This document shows, in pieces, positions 1-12,846 of a stretch of DNA of 64,000 bases. The notes below the pieces were generated by a model. That model worked only from the letters and a program-made list of their open reading frames with translations, made no database searches and had not been told where the DNA came from. Source of the stretch: Bugula neritina (Eukaryota; Bryozoa; Gymnolaemata; Cheilostomatida; Bugulidae). The translations under genes and the position numbers were made by a program. The stretch spans positions 7,989,241 to 8,053,240 of the forward strand of contig OZ037768.1 of the NCBI GenBank assembly GCA_964035545.1, written 5' to 3'. The stretch's first letter is position 1; every line of letters begins with the position of its first letter.

Positions 1-67
1 TGTGTTATCACAGTTAAATTTCATTGTAAGCTTACATGTAATATACCATATTTACCACATTTTACAG

Positions 68-2992
68 AATGGTGAGATGGTAACCACAATGAGGGGTGAC
101 TTTATGGGATCAACAGGGCTTCACCTGGCAGCTAATGAGCAGTACCTGGTTGGTGAAACAATGGCTGAGCAGGCGTCAGTGGACATGAATGATATTCAAA
201 CTGGCAACCATATTCCGATAAGACGAGTAGCTGTAAGACTTTTAATATGTACAAATGCTCTTTATTGTTAAACTTCTTTGAGTTAGTTTCAGACAATAGA
301 GGCTTCGCTCATCTCTTTAAGTTATCGACAAAAGATTTTGGCCTTTTACATGCAGTGATCACTTTTCTCAAGATTTCTATCATTTAATTGGTGCACAAGT
401 ACAGGTCTATATAAACCGTCTGCTTATACCTTAGATTGCTACTTTTGTTTTGAACAGGTTTGGGATTTCAATACTGGCAATCCACTGCCCATAGCTGTAG
501 ACCAGCTTTGCACAGCAAGTTGCGTGTCTAAAGACGGGTTCAAAGTTGTTATGGCTATGACGGATAAATTTGGTGGTGGTACAACCGTGAAGGTGCTGGA
601 CTTGCTTTCTAACAAAGTCCTCCATGAGATTACGTATCCCGAAACCATAGGTAAGGATTTTAACTGTTTGCCAATATTACTTAGTTAATTTGTTGTTGAA
701 ATTTATAGTGTCTGATAATTAGAACTTTCTTATCTCATCACAATGCTCAGCAATATTTTGTATTCTTGTAGGTGTTGCCGATTCAGCTTCATGTGTCTTC
801 ATTTCTCCGGATGACAGATTCGTCGCCGTTGGATTTACCAATTCTTTCGACAATAACGCAAACTTCATTGTCTTTGACTTGTTTAACAAGAGCGGGGTTG
901 TTGATTCTCCAATCGTAGCCTTGAATGCTGATCCTCACTGCACAGTAATACTCAATCATGATGAAGCTTTAACTGGTACCAAGAATGGAGAACTTGTCAT
1001 TTGGAGCATGAAAACTGGCAAAGCACAGGTAGACTTTACTTTATTGATTACTAATTGATTATTTGCATAAGCTAGCTATTGCCTTTATATAAATGTGTTG
1101 ATTTCAATTTTGATGAAATTAGGAAAATGCTATTAAATTAGTAAAACCACAGTGAGAAAGTGCCATTGCCCAGCTTAATTATCAGCCGTCATGTTCTAAA
1201 AATTATGTGGAGTTTATGCTATAAAAATGACACAGGGTTGTAAACTTCGATTTTCAAAAATTTTGATGCTTTTTTGTTGCATTATTATAAAAAATATTTT
1301 GTTTGAAGAGATATTCTATAATTTTGTTATTTGAACACAAACATTTGCTTTGGCAGAGCAATTTTATAAGAGCTATGACTTCAGTTCTATATATTAGATT
1401 TTTAATGGTGCTTGCATGGCAATGTTTAAAGTTCACAATTCATATTTTCTTTTAACAAATATTTTATATATTTTTTTTACAAATTTGAGCTCTAACATAC
1501 ACATATACTTTACTTACAGAGACAACTTACTAGTGGAGATACTACAATGCTCTCGCAGAGAGGTATGCCTGCTGCACATGACATGGAGGTTAAAGAAGTG
1601 GCATTGAGTGATGACGGAAGATACCTGGCGTCTGCCTCCGCCGATAGAACCGTCAAGATATGGAACATGAGTTCGGAGAGTCTGATGCATACACTACATG
1701 GGCACAATGATGAGGTACATACACCTTCCTACAAGCTACCAATTTAATTGCTCAAAAACATGATTGAGGAGATCCTCAACTTGGCAAATTGTGCTTTATT
1801 GTTCAAAGTAACCAAAGTGAACGTAGGGCAAGCAATAGACATGAGCTCAACACAAAGTTAAGATGCAGCTAAAACAGTTATATTATTAAGTAGCAGAGTA
1901 TACTTGTGAAACTTGCATATGCCCAAGAATTATTCATACTATACCAGATGAATGGTTTTGCTTACCACTGTGTGATTTGAGCAAAGCATCTAAATGAGAC
2001 TAAGCATTATTCATGACACCATTATCTTCTTGACGCTAATTAAAACTCGTGTTTAGTGCTTAAAAAACTTCCACAAAACAATTATAAATAATTCTAATAC
2101 TTTTGATTAAAAATTTGATAAGCGCTCATAAATCTTTTGCCAAGAAGTGATTTCAATGCATTTGCTAGTTTAATTTTTATGTTTTGCACTATTTTTATGT
2201 TTGTATAGTATAATTTTCATGCTATAAAAAATATTTTTCACTGTGCTGATATATTCTATTTCTAGTTTATAGTTGTCTTCCCACATATAAAATTGCACAT
2301 TTAAACGTGATTTTGAGATTAACTGTTTTATTTACTACTTGTGTGTTGTGATATTAATGTTAATTTAAGATAGAAAAACATGCTGCTTTGTATAATTTTT
2401 GCATACAAGTTTAAAGCCTTGATCAATTCAATGAGGTGTTAACTAATTAATGTAAACTCTTATAACTCCGTTGTGAAAAATGTTAATTTTACAAACAATA
2501 ACCAAACATTCATTACTCTGTACTTATAAAAGTGCTCATAATGCATCTCAATATTTAATGTCTTTCTCTCAGGTTTGGACAGTTGACATAGCCTCTGATA
2601 ACACAATTGTTGTCTCTGGCTCACAGGATGGTACAATCAAACTCTGGAGGCTAAGGAACGGCAATCAGGTAAATAAAATCCTTTATGTTTGGTTCCGGAA
2701 CTTTTTTGTGTTTAGACTTGTTGGATTTTTAATGAAAAAGAAAGCTAAAGTTAATAAACGTTATGCTATTTGGTAATAGGTTTATTAAAATGGTTTGAAG
2801 TTAATGCATAACTGTTCTAAATGTTATTTGCTGTAGATCACTTCTTTCAATGCTACAATGGACATCTTCCATGCAAGATTCAGTAAAGACAAAAAGACGG
2901 TGGTAGCTTTGGGTGATAAATTTGGTGCCAGAAAACTAATAATGCTGCAGATAGTTTCTCAGAAGAAATGGAGAATGAAGAGCACGAGTTAG
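68..2992 (+). CDS. WD40-repeat protein, 3' part (partial; possibly NACHT/WD-repeat type)
   Basis: Six exons are visible: 68-232, 458-650, 772-1028, 1520-1714, 2573-2668 and 2837-2992. All junctions are GT-AG and the frame stays open for 353 codons to a TAG at 2990. The 5' part lies outside the window. Beta-propeller blades are clear: VWDFNTG at 458, VIWSMKTGKAQ near 1000-1028, SASADRTVKIWN near 1630-1670 and SGSQDGTIKLWRL near 2615-2655. The protein ends with a short non-WD tail of about 50 residues. WD40 propellers are protein-interaction scaffolds. The degenerate blades resemble the C-terminal propellers of NACHT/WD-repeat proteins, but no NACHT domain is in the window, so that assignment is inference. 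Intron 4 (1715-2572) holds only AT-rich sequence. Confidence 0.82.
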
Positions 2993-3136
2993 ACAGCTTA
3001 CGTCTGCTAAAATAGTGGTGAACTACTGTATACTATTGTATGTCCCACTCTTCTGTGGACATACTGCTGGCACACACCTGGCATATGCAGATACTAAGGT
3101 GCTAATAATTTTTGATTTCTGTTATACTCTATGGAA

Positions 3137-3142
3137 AATAAA
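3137..3142 (+). terminator. poly(A) signal AATAAA of the WD40 gene
   Basis: AATAAA lies 145 bp after the WD40 gene stop codon and is the first canonical hexamer downstream. Cleavage position is not visible. Confidence 0.5.
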
Positions 3143-4031
3143 GATCTGACATTATTGTTCCTTAAGTAGAAACTTTTACAGGTACTTATTGGTCTTGTAA
3201 GAGTCATTCCACGTGATATGGAATTAGACTTGTATACTGTCACCAAAACCTTAGATTAATTTTACTCAAAATCATTTCTAACTAAAATATCTGCATTGTG
3301 TGTAATCAATGAATTAATTTATGTACTTTTAAGCAGACTACTATGACAATGATCATGGTTCTATTTTGCATAGATAATTATTTTAATTTATTTAAAAACA
3401 AATAACCCTGTTTGGAGGAAGACTCTACAATAAGTCTTAAAATACTCAGCTTTCTAGATGTTATATTTTTATTGCTCCTATATTATTTTTATATTGGGTT
3501 GTAATTTAGTGTTAGTATCATATTATTATACTGTTCTACAATATTGCATTACCTAAATAACTTATTATACTGGATGCTTTATTATTATACATATATATGA
3601 TCTTTATTTAGAGCGAGCTGTGTTTGTACAAGTATACTGAGCACAGGGCAGTATGGCCTTGCAGCTTAGAGCTAAGAGCTTTCATGTATTCTATAGTAAT
3701 GGAAATTTATTTAGTGTGTATATTTAAAAATCTATAACATGTATGAAAACTTAGTGCAACAGCTGAAATTGTAGAGCCAATTGTTGAAGGCTGAAATTTC
3801 GAATAATTTACAAATATTTTTAGATTTTAGCTTACTGTTAACCATTAATTATTTAAAGCTGTTTTTAGCTGGAAGTAGAAATAAGGCTCTGTTTGAATTT
3901 CTTACCTTTTGTAAGTGTGCTTTTAGCTACAAATAAAATCTCTCACAAACAAAATTTATTGTTCATATAGCTTGCTATTAAAACAATAATTATATAGAGT
4001 GTTTTTAACAGTATCACATAAAAAGCAAAAC

Positions 4032-4150
4032 AGCCGTGGTTTAGTGGTTAGAGCCACTGGCTTAGTAAACACACGGTTAGTGGTTCAAAACCTAGTAAAA
4101 GCCATTCGTGATATTAGGAAAAGCATTCAGCTATAATTACTCCTTTGCCA
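4032..4150 (+). repeat. tRNA-derived SINE, copy 1
   Basis: Box A-like sequence (TAGTGGTTAGAG) is followed by a box B match (GGTTCAAAACC). A shared tail follows, with GCCATT, GTGAT and AGGAAAAG and then a TAATT.CTCC segment. The same order and wording recur at 30685-30815 (+) and 50681-50803 (-), which defines a family. This copy is the most degenerate in its second half. Confidence 0.7.
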
Positions 4151-4469
4151 CAAAAGAAAGCAAGTCTATATAGCTTGAAAAATATATAAGTTGTAAATAT
4201 ATAACTTGAAAAACCCGTACTATTAGGGGTCCTCACAGGAATGGTGAATATACATCACATATATTGCTATTGCATATGTACATGAGTCAGTTTACTTCAT
4301 TTAGTACACACCAGCAACTTATCACCTAACACTAAAGTTTGCTCAAAATCAATTGAAATTCACTATCCATGGTTTTTTTATGTGCTGGTTTTAACTACGC
4401 ATAACAGCAAAGGCTGGGAGGGGATTCCCCAACATTGAAGCACAGGTCATTGTCATATGCACTTAATAT

Positions 4470-4703
4470 TCTATATGTGCGACCGTTACGAAAAAACCGT
4501 AACGGTCCGTAACCAAAACTAGCTGAATAATTAGGGAAAAACATGGGAAATGAAGCAAAATTAAAAAGAACTTTGATTATTTAGGTGTATGTATTGGTGT
4601 TTTACTAGTTGTGGCCAAAAAACCATGTTCATTACCAGCTAAATTGTGAAAAATAGCCAAAAACTGAAGATATCCAGTGTGTACTAAATTAAGTAAAATG
4701 ACC
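4470..4703 (-). repeat. Foldback-type element, single-arm copy
   Basis: Read on the minus strand it begins GGTCATTTTACTTA and continues with the same sequence as one arm of the 415-bp palindrome at 49393-49807. It ends in a small hairpin (GACCGTTACG paired with CGTAACGGTC) near 4481-4510, where the palindrome centre would be. The other arm is not recognisable, so this is a truncated or single-arm relative. Confidence 0.55.
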
Positions 4704-4711
4704 CACATAGG

Positions 4712-5000
4712 TACTACAAAAAACCTCCTAGCTTTTAATGCTTGAAGCCATTTTTCTGTGTTATTAGACAAGGTCACTGCAGCTTGCCTTTTAGTCTCTT
4801 GACTTAATATAAACTCTGCTATTACTGGTGCATGCAACTTAATCATTTCGTCTTCCATAGCATATATGGTTTCTTTTGTTTGATTATCCCAATAGCTGCC
4901 TGAGGTTTCTGCAACTTTCACAAATTTGTCTCATAAATAACAACATTGACGTCTAACTTCACCTGTTTCACCTTACTTTCTGTGCCATTTGATAGAAGTC
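4712..5000 (-). pseudogene. Coding-like remnant of unknown protein
   Basis: On the minus strand about 70 residues up to the edge of the adjoining foldback element look protein-coding. They are charged and helix-like, with the segments SGSYWDNQTKET, AMEDEMIKLH and SQETKRQAAV. Sequence just upstream is also coding-like but in another frame, and a TGA (near 4930) separates the two. No start codon or splice structure fits an intact gene. I do not recognise the family. It may be a decayed transposon or host-gene fragment. Confidence 0.3.
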
Positions 5001-6164
5001 CCTGTCTATTAAAATGTTCAGGATGCATCGATGTGCAATAATTGCTATATTCCTCAACAACTTGTATATAAACGCTCATGCATTGGGGTTTACTATACTG
5101 GGATAACTAGGATCATTATATCTGCACTGCATGTTCATCCTGATGCATTTTATTATGACTTTCATAGCTGTGTCTGTAAGGTGGCAAAATATGATGATAT
5201 GTTGAAACACAATGCACATACCTCTAGTTTAGCTATCAAAATGCATTAACAAGCAAGATTATAAAGTTGTGTTCTTGTGAGAATTTCAGCCTGCTCCTAC
5301 ACCAAAATTTAAGAAGGTAATAAGAGAAGTTGAGGTATTGAACTCTCTTCTTTTCCACACCTAATTTGAGATTTGTTTCGTGTTTTTTTTAAACTTAGCC
5401 TCAGTTTCAACATGTAGGATTGAGTCTAGATGCCCTTCAGGCTTTATGTTCTTGACCCTAGGAGGAGTGAAACCTCTGATCAAGCTAAAAGAGCATTTGG
5501 CATGTATGTCATATGTGACAGAAATATATAGTTTTTATAAGAAATAGCTTATGGGGTTATCAAAACTAAAAACTGGGGGTATCAAAACTAAAAACTACCA
5601 ATGTTGGTCTTTTTATGGATGTGAAAATGACAGAACCAAATTAGATAGATCTCTCGCTTTATACCACATAGAAAGCTATTGAAATGATAACATGCATAAA
5701 AGAACCGTGTATGTAGAAGTGTGGGTAACAGCTTGAGCTTTATTACCGCTGCCATTGTCACAACAACAATGCTAAACCCGTGTCTGGGTCTCCAACTACA
5801 AACTCGAGAATCCTAAACGCGTGCACTTAGTCACCCCCAACTCGGCGCTGCTTTTAGAACAATTTGTCAGAACAATAAATAAGTCTGAGTTCTAAGCAAA
5901 GGAAGCAGCAAATGAAGTGATATGCTAGCTGGAAACATTATGCACTTCGAAGGAAAATTAAAAACTTAATTAAAGAGCTCACACTGTTAAATTTTCTTGG
6001 TTATTCTTTCTTACTTTCTTACCTTAGCGGACCTAAAGTAAATGGAATAAGATTGAATAATCATAATGAAAACTGAAACTCAATAATGAATCTTATAGTT
6101 ATTAATTTGAATTTATGGTAATAACAGTGCAGATTTTCTAAAGGTTTTAACACAATGGTTGTAC

Positions 6165-7010
6165 ATTTATGATAGTAACAGTAACTGTAAGTGTAACACT
6201 AACACCAAGTCTAACTCAGTAAATGTAACACTAACTGTCTTACTCACTAACTTACTGTCTAAAACTAAAAGTAAAAGTAAAACTAGATGTTAAACTTTTT
6301 GTAATACTTATACTTATAATTATAGTTATACTAATAGTAATACTAATACTAATAGTAGTAATAATACTAATTGTAAACAGTAAAACAACGGAATAGTAAT
6401 ACTAAGTCTAATAGTAATACTAAGTCTAATCACTCTAATGCAGTTAAATGTTAATGTTATAATTAAAATTTAATGTAAATCACCTTAGTAAATGTAATCA
6501 GTAATGGTAATTCACTAATTGTAAAATTAATCATTAACTCAAAATAGAAACGTAATTGCTACCATAAACAATGGCAGTATGAGTATAAGTATCAGTATGA
6601 CTATCACTATGACTATGAGTATGACTATGAGAGTCGGAGTATCAGTATCAGAGTATGGCTGCCGCACTCACTTTCAGTTTCTCTCTGTCTATGATGTACT
6701 TCCAGCTTCTATTCAATGATGAGTTTTAAATTTAAAATTATCATGATTATTATTAATAGTTCATTATTATACTATCAATTCTAGTTTATAATGAATTTAA
6801 TTATAGTGTTTACAATATTTTAATTTATCAATACCATTATTATCATTATGAACATGTTCTTCATATTCATATTGATAATGATTGTTTTGATAACAATTAT
6901 AGTTTGTGATGAAGTTAATAATCGTGCTTAGGCTATAGTGTTATTGATTATCATTATCATTTTCATTATTAACTTTTAGTTGTATCATGAGGATAATTAT
7001 ATCAATCATT
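6165..7010. repeat. Cryptically simple low-complexity tract
   Basis: About 850 bp is built from drifting 6-base motifs. From 6165 to 6440 it is dominated by GTAACT/ACTAAT-like words, from 6570 to 6660 by TATGAG/TATCAG words, and from 6720 to 7010 by ATTATC/ATTATT words. No gene signal is seen in it. Confidence 0.6.
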
Positions 7011-7233
7011 ATTAATAACCTAAACTAGTTTGATTTTACATGTGCCTACCAATTAAAATTAGAAAAAGCATCAGAAAATTGTTATGGGGTTTGAGACTGT
7101 GAACCAATATAATATCTAATAAGAGTATAAGGGGAATGTTTTAAAAGATCGTTTGGCAAATATGATTACATATAAATTATATTTAAGCTATTGTTGAATT
7201 GATTTATTTTTATATGCAGAGTATTTGGTCAGA

Positions 7234-10200
7234 ATGTCAGAGCTAGAAGCAATTGGTATTGCTGGTTCAAATTATTTGAGAGAGACTCTAACAAACTGTA
7301 GCGATCCACTAAAAGCTATAGAAGAATTCCAAGAGCAAAACAGCATCCTTTTGCCTTCCTTAAAACCTTCACTCCACTTTCTCGATCTTCATTTAATCAA
7401 TAGAGTAGATTTTAACACTACAGGTATTTACTGTATAAAACATATTGCCGACGTGTAGTTTAACCAGCTTAACAGATCTATATTCTGCCTATGTTGTTGT
7501 ACACATTGGATTGAAAAAAGTAGACCATATATATATTTATGAATTTTAGTTCTTTTGATTTTCATTAATTCGCTTTGCTTTTTGCTTACCTGTGTGAAAC
7601 TGCGGCTTGTACTAGTACAAGTGTGAAAGTTGTTATTTACTACAACCGATTTGTGTTTAAAGTTGTAGACGTTCTTCGAGATGCATTAATTAAACAGATC
7701 ACTGTTATCAACGAAACAGAAGATGAAACTCAAAAAACTAAGAAGTTATCTGAAATGCTTGATAAAAGTTTCCCTGTGATTAAAAATAAAAAACTTCAAC
7801 CAATCGCTATGCATATTATGAAGTTTTTACCTAAAATCAAACCCAAATATTTAACTCAGGTAATTCTTAAGTGTTTTGATGTTTATGCTGTGTGCTCAAA
7901 CCTTAATGTTTCTGTGCTTTACTCATTTGTTATGAACTTATTTACATAATCACAAACTTGATTTTTCACTCAGAAATCAAGTAAAGGCTGTACTCAGTTT
8001 TTGTCGACACAATATTTTTATAATGTGTTTTTGAACTGTAGAACTGTATTGTGCTGAATAATAACTTGCCTCAAATTTATGTAAGGAGTGTTAAATTAGA
8101 ATTTGCTCTGATACTGGTTAGCTGTTTGCTTAGCTTGAAAAGGAAAAGGAATTGTATAAAGCTGCTCCTACAGAAGCAAAGAGGCAGATTTGGCAAGGAA
8201 ACCAGGGACTGTTTGGAGACGAAGTATCACCAATACTCAATGCTTATATAAAGAACAAACAGTCCCTCTTGTTTGAACATAGAACTAGGAAGTCTTTCTT
8301 CAATCTATCACCAAAAGTACGAAGAAGTGACGAGCTGGTGAAACGTCTTGTAGATATGATTGGTCACAACATTGACCTATATGACATGACCCTACAGTTC
8401 CTCCGGACACTGTATCTGCGTACACGTAATGTGCAGTATTGTACTCTTAGGTAATGCTGCTTAAATGTCGCTGCAAGCAATCTACTAACTTCGTAATTCA
8501 TGAAAAGAGTGTTTCAAATGCCTGATAAACGATGTTTCAGTGCTTTTTTTTAATGATTTGTTGGTAGTTCTTTTTAATATTTGGTGGTTCCCTTAATTTT
8601 CCTTATGCTTTATATTAATTTTAATTAGTTTTCTGATTGTTATCGTATAACCTTTTGCTTACAAACGATTATCATCCACCAACATGTCATGCACTTGATT
8701 TCTAGGTCAGATATTTTAATGGCGCTACACGAGCATGAGGTGAATGACATATGCTCACTAGACCCCAGTCATAAGTTCACCTGGTGCCTGGATGCATGTG
8801 TCAGGGAGCACTATGTTGACAGCAAGCGTGCCAAGGAGCTGCAAGGCTTCCTTGATGGTATCAAAAAAGGGCAGGAAGAGGTTCTAAGGTGGGCAGCAGA
8901 CCTCTCTTGGTTGTCTTACTTAAAGATCTCAGGCTATTCAGTGTATTTATTCTCTTCAGGTTTACATCCTAAGTGATACTATTATTAGACTGATAGTTGA
9001 AACTCTTTTAGTAAATTTCCCTTCCACTTGCAGTGATCTGGCGATGGTGCTAGCTGACCCCTATGCTCTCCACACTTGCTGCCTAACACTAATCAAGCTC
9101 CTGCACAACTCCGTTACATCTGAATCTCTTCCTCGGGTACATCAATGTTTATGTAGTCTGTATACATTAGCTTTATTTTTCACTCTCACCTTGAAAAAAC
9201 TGCCATTACTTGCTACACTTCACTGTTTCTGAGCTATATTTGATTTTAATTCTGTATAGATGTATGATATGCAGCAAGAAACACACAAATCCACACATTT
9301 CATGTTCATGTGTTTAGGCTGAACTTAGTATATTAATGTAATACAACTAATCTAATAATGTTTTCTGGTTTGGTTACAGGATAATGGAGACTATGTACTG
9401 ATATTGCGAATGATACAGCTTGGATTAAATGCATGGAATATGATGGATAAATGTTCGTATAAAGAAGCTAAGGTATATTGCAGTACCTGCAGCTTATTTA
9501 CTAGACTTATAATTTTCCAACTATAACCAAATATAGAATAATATGCTTTGGATCATTGTCTCACTTCTAGGACAGGAATTGTTTTCTCTTACTAGATGTT
9601 TTAGCTGGAAACCCTCAAGTTTTGCTAAAATGCTTCCTAAGTGTAGCAAAATTGTATTGTAAAGTGGGCAAATTTAACTTACATTTTCTTTTAATACAAT
9701 GTTGTATTGCTTGAGAATATTTATATCTGTTGAGTAAAATATTTTGCCGGCCTTGGTACTCAAGCCTAAATTTGTAAAGTGAGATACTAATCATTTTACA
9801 GTGTAATTGGACAATTATATTTACATGATATTAAAATTTGATAGAGTGTAAGTGAATGTTTTTGTGCTATAAAATTGCTCGATTTTCATGTAATTTGTCC
9901 GATCTTTTACTCTTCTATCTACCTTTGCTTAAACAATGCATTTTATTGTTCCCCTTTAAGTAATCAAACATTTGTATACCTAAACACTGTACCTGTGTAA
10001 TTTATTACATTGCAAGTATTCAAATATTTATACACTTAGACACTGTACCTGCATATAGGCTATTGATTGCATTGCATACGTTTGTTGTTATCTCCCCTGT
10101 AGATGCAGCCTGCGCTGGTCATCCAGTTTCTACCAGATATAGAGTCGCTGATGGTGGATGAGCAGATTAGAAGTCATACTCAGAAGTTACCTGACACGCA

Positions 10201-12738
10201 GGTAGAGGCTGCCGAGGGTTTGCCATCGTCTCTCCTCACTATGGTCTCTGAAAGCGAGATTGCTGCCTATATTATGGTGTACTACGCTTCACATGGTGAG
10301 TACGTCTGTAAAATGTTCCGGGATTTTATATATTAGACTTTCAATAATTACTTATTGTTATACATTTTTTCTCTTTTGGCAATTATTTGTTGATCATTTC
10401 CAATAAATATATTGACTCAATCTGTAAATATTTGATAATATAGTTAATGGTGATTTGAAAGTCACTGGCCTTGTAATCAACATTGTAACTCTGGTGTGTT
10501 TTGTTGAGAATTTGACAATACTAGTAAATAGCTCTATAGTCTATATAGCCTAATTATGATTGTGTTTTCTTTTTAGTAGTATGAAAATGCAATATTTGAA
10601 AAAATAAGACTTAGTTTTATGCAATTAGCTAAGCCATATGCGTATTATTGGGTCACGAACTAATTTGCTGTTGTAGTCATCAACTCGAAGGAAGTATTGC
10701 TGTATGCCAATGTTCTGGAGGCCTTGAAGTGTGAGGGTGACGTGGCGTACTCTGACACTCTCCTACACTATATTGTCAATGATATGGCACAGCACATTGA
10801 GTCTATCATGGCCGCTAATAATCTAATATACATTGTCGACATGTTCTTCATGGTAAGTCATCATAGTGTGTATAGTAACAGACTAACAGCTGTGAGTGTC
10901 ACTATTGGTTTATGCAGTCATCTTGTCAAGAGTGGAGTTACTCTGAACTCAAGTGAACTGAAGTGTTTACCAGCTGAACAATTTACATTGAGTTGCTAAA
11001 AGTTACTTGCAGCTTTGATGTTTTATATTGTGTTTATGAGTATGTTGTACAACTGAAAATTTCATTTCCATGCGATCAGAAATCCCAAATTATTTCAGTA
11101 CATACTGGCACAAAATTCATTATAAAACGAAATTGTTTAGGCATCTAACCTTAAAACAGTATGTAAATGAAAACTAACATGTATAGCAATATTCTAGTAC
11201 TGCATAAGTAAAGCGTGTTAAGGGTTGTACTGTGCTTACACTGTAAGCTTTATATTGTATTCTGTTTGCACTATCAACACATTTCGTTTATATCATACTA
11301 AATGTGGATACGGTTGGGTTTTACTAAATATATTTATTATGATCACAGACTAAGATTTCAAGGGAGTCCATGACTCATCATCTTCTTCGCCTATTCTGGT
11401 TGATACAGAAAAAGATACCCTCTTTAGTCATGATCGAATTGCTCAGTAGAATCTCTGTGGAAGGGCAGGTAATTCCCATACTCAATACATTTGTTATTAG
11501 CAATAGTAATAGCGGAAATGCTATCCCTCAGGTCAAGAATGTTATTTTATTGTAAGCTGTTATGAGATGTTATTTCGTAGCTAATTAATATGTTTTTTTT
11601 TGTTTCCTGCATATGTTACATCTAGTTACTCAGCTCCAAAAGCAAGTTATAAGAGCAATATATTCTAAGTGTTATTTTGTTTATGTATATTCACTTATGT
11701 ATAGTATTATTATATATTGTAGGATGAGCTAGTGTGTTACATATATAGTATTATATGTTGTAGGATGAGTTAGTGTGTTACATGTATAGTATTATATGTT
11801 GTAGGATGAGTTAGTGTGTTACATGTATAGTATTATATGTTGTAGGATGAGTTAGTGTGTTACATGTATAGTATTATATATTATAGGATGAGTTAGTGTG
11901 TTACATGTATATATAGTATTATATATTGTAGGATGAGTTAGTGTGTTACATATATAGTATTATATATTGTAGGATGAGCTAGTGTGTTACATATATAGTA
12001 TTATATATTGTAGGATGAGTTAGTGTGTTACATGTATATATAGTATTATATATTGTAGGATGAGTTAGTGTGTTACATATATAGTATTATATATTGTAGG
12101 ATGAGCTAGTGTGTTACATATATAGTATTATATATTGTAGGATGAGCTAGTGTGTTACATATATAGTATTATATGTTGTAGGATGAGTTAGTGTGTTACA
12201 TATATAGTATTATATATTATAGGATGAGTTAGTGTGTTACATGTATAGTATTATATATTGTAGGATGAGCTAGTGTGTTACATGTATAGTATTATATATT
12301 GTAGGATGAGTTAGTGTGTTACATGTATAGTATTATATATTGTAGGATGAGTTAGTGTGTTACATGTATAGTATTATATATTGTAGGATGAGTTAGTGTG
12401 TTACATATATAGTATTATATGTTGTAGGATGAGTTAGTGTGTTACATGTATATATAGTATTATATATTATAGGATGAGCTAGTGTGTTACATGTATAGTA
12501 TTATATGTTGTAGGATGAGTTAGTGTGTTACATGTATATATAGTATTATATATTATAGGATGAGCTAGTGTGTTACATGTATATATAGTATTATATATTA
12601 TAGGATGAGCTAGTGTGTTACATGTATAAAACTCTGCAAGATTCGGCTGAACATTCAGAGTCAGAGACGCCGATGGCTGTTGATTTTGACAAGGAGTCGC
12701 CACTTTCTGTCGTCCCGATGCCTTCTAATGCCGATTAA
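7234..12738 (+). CDS. NELFB: Negative elongation factor B (NELF-B / COBRA1)
   Basis: NELF-B is a core subunit of the four-protein NELF complex that holds RNA polymerase II in promoter-proximal pause in the nucleus. Ten exons encode 568 aa (vertebrate proteins are about 580): 7234-7423, 7663-7859, 8134-8450, 8706-8888, 9034-9136, 9380-9472, 10103-10295, 10677-10852, 11349-11468 and 12604-12738. The frame is continuous across all GT-AG junctions. Diagnostic blocks are LRETLTNCSDPLKAIEEF (exon 1), RQIWQGNQGLFGDEVSP and FLRTLYLRTRNVQYCTLR (exon 3), and HKFTWCLDAC and ELQGFLDGIKKGQEEVL (exon 4). The ATG at 7234 is used because it matches the family N-terminus; an acceptor 14 bp upstream suggests a 5' UTR intron. 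The C-terminal tail is poorly conserved, as in the family. The last intron (11469-12603) contains the splice-site minisatellite. Confidence 0.93.
11723..12603 (+). repeat. Minisatellite of 41/45-bp units, each containing a 3' splice site copy
   Basis: Twenty-one head-to-tail units start at GATGAG positions 11723, 11764, 11805, 11846, 11887, 11932, 11973, 12014, 12059, 12100, 12141, 12182, 12223, 12264, 12305, 12346, 12387, 12428, 12473, 12514 and 12559. The 22nd GATGAG, at 12604, is the start of the last NELF-B exon. Spacing is 41 bp or 45 bp; the longer units carry an extra TATA. Every copy is preceded by TGTAG or TATAG, so each repeats the acceptor and the first eight or so codons of the exon. 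Confidence 0.95.
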
Positions 12739-12773
12739 TGCGTCATATTGAAAGTATGTGTATAGTGATAGGT

Positions 12774-12779
12774 TTTATT
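12774..12779 (-). terminator. poly(A) signal of the EndoU gene (minus strand)
   Basis: TTTATT on the plus strand reads AATAAA on the minus strand, 67 bp past the EndoU stop codon. Cleavage 10-30 bp further on would put the EndoU 3' end within a few bases of, or inside, the NELF-B last exon. Confidence 0.55.
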
Positions 12780-12846
12780 GTAAAACTGACAAAATATACA
12801 TATTAGTCAGGCTCTAGTTACACCTGTCTTTTTGACTTCGTGGTGT

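Larger units (their letters stand above)
3143..7233. other. Intergenic region between the WD40 and NELF-B genes
   Basis: No convincing host gene is seen. It holds one tRNA-derived SINE (4032-4150), a one-armed foldback-element copy (about 4470-4703), a short coding-like remnant next to it, and simple sequence from 6165 to 7010. The rest is AT-rich. A 3' splice acceptor at 7211-7220 just before the NELF-B start suggests that an upstream non-coding NELF-B exon lies somewhere in this interval, but it could not be placed. Confidence 0.6.

Noticed and set aside
11723..12603. CRISPR-like array of regular repeats
   Set aside because: Units are directly tandem without unique spacers, lie in an animal intron, and are explained by duplication of the exon boundary.
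12479..12703. Minus-strand open frame with TCNTLAHPIIYNTIY-type repeats
   Set aside because: It is the antisense reading of the minisatellite plus the NELF-B last exon.
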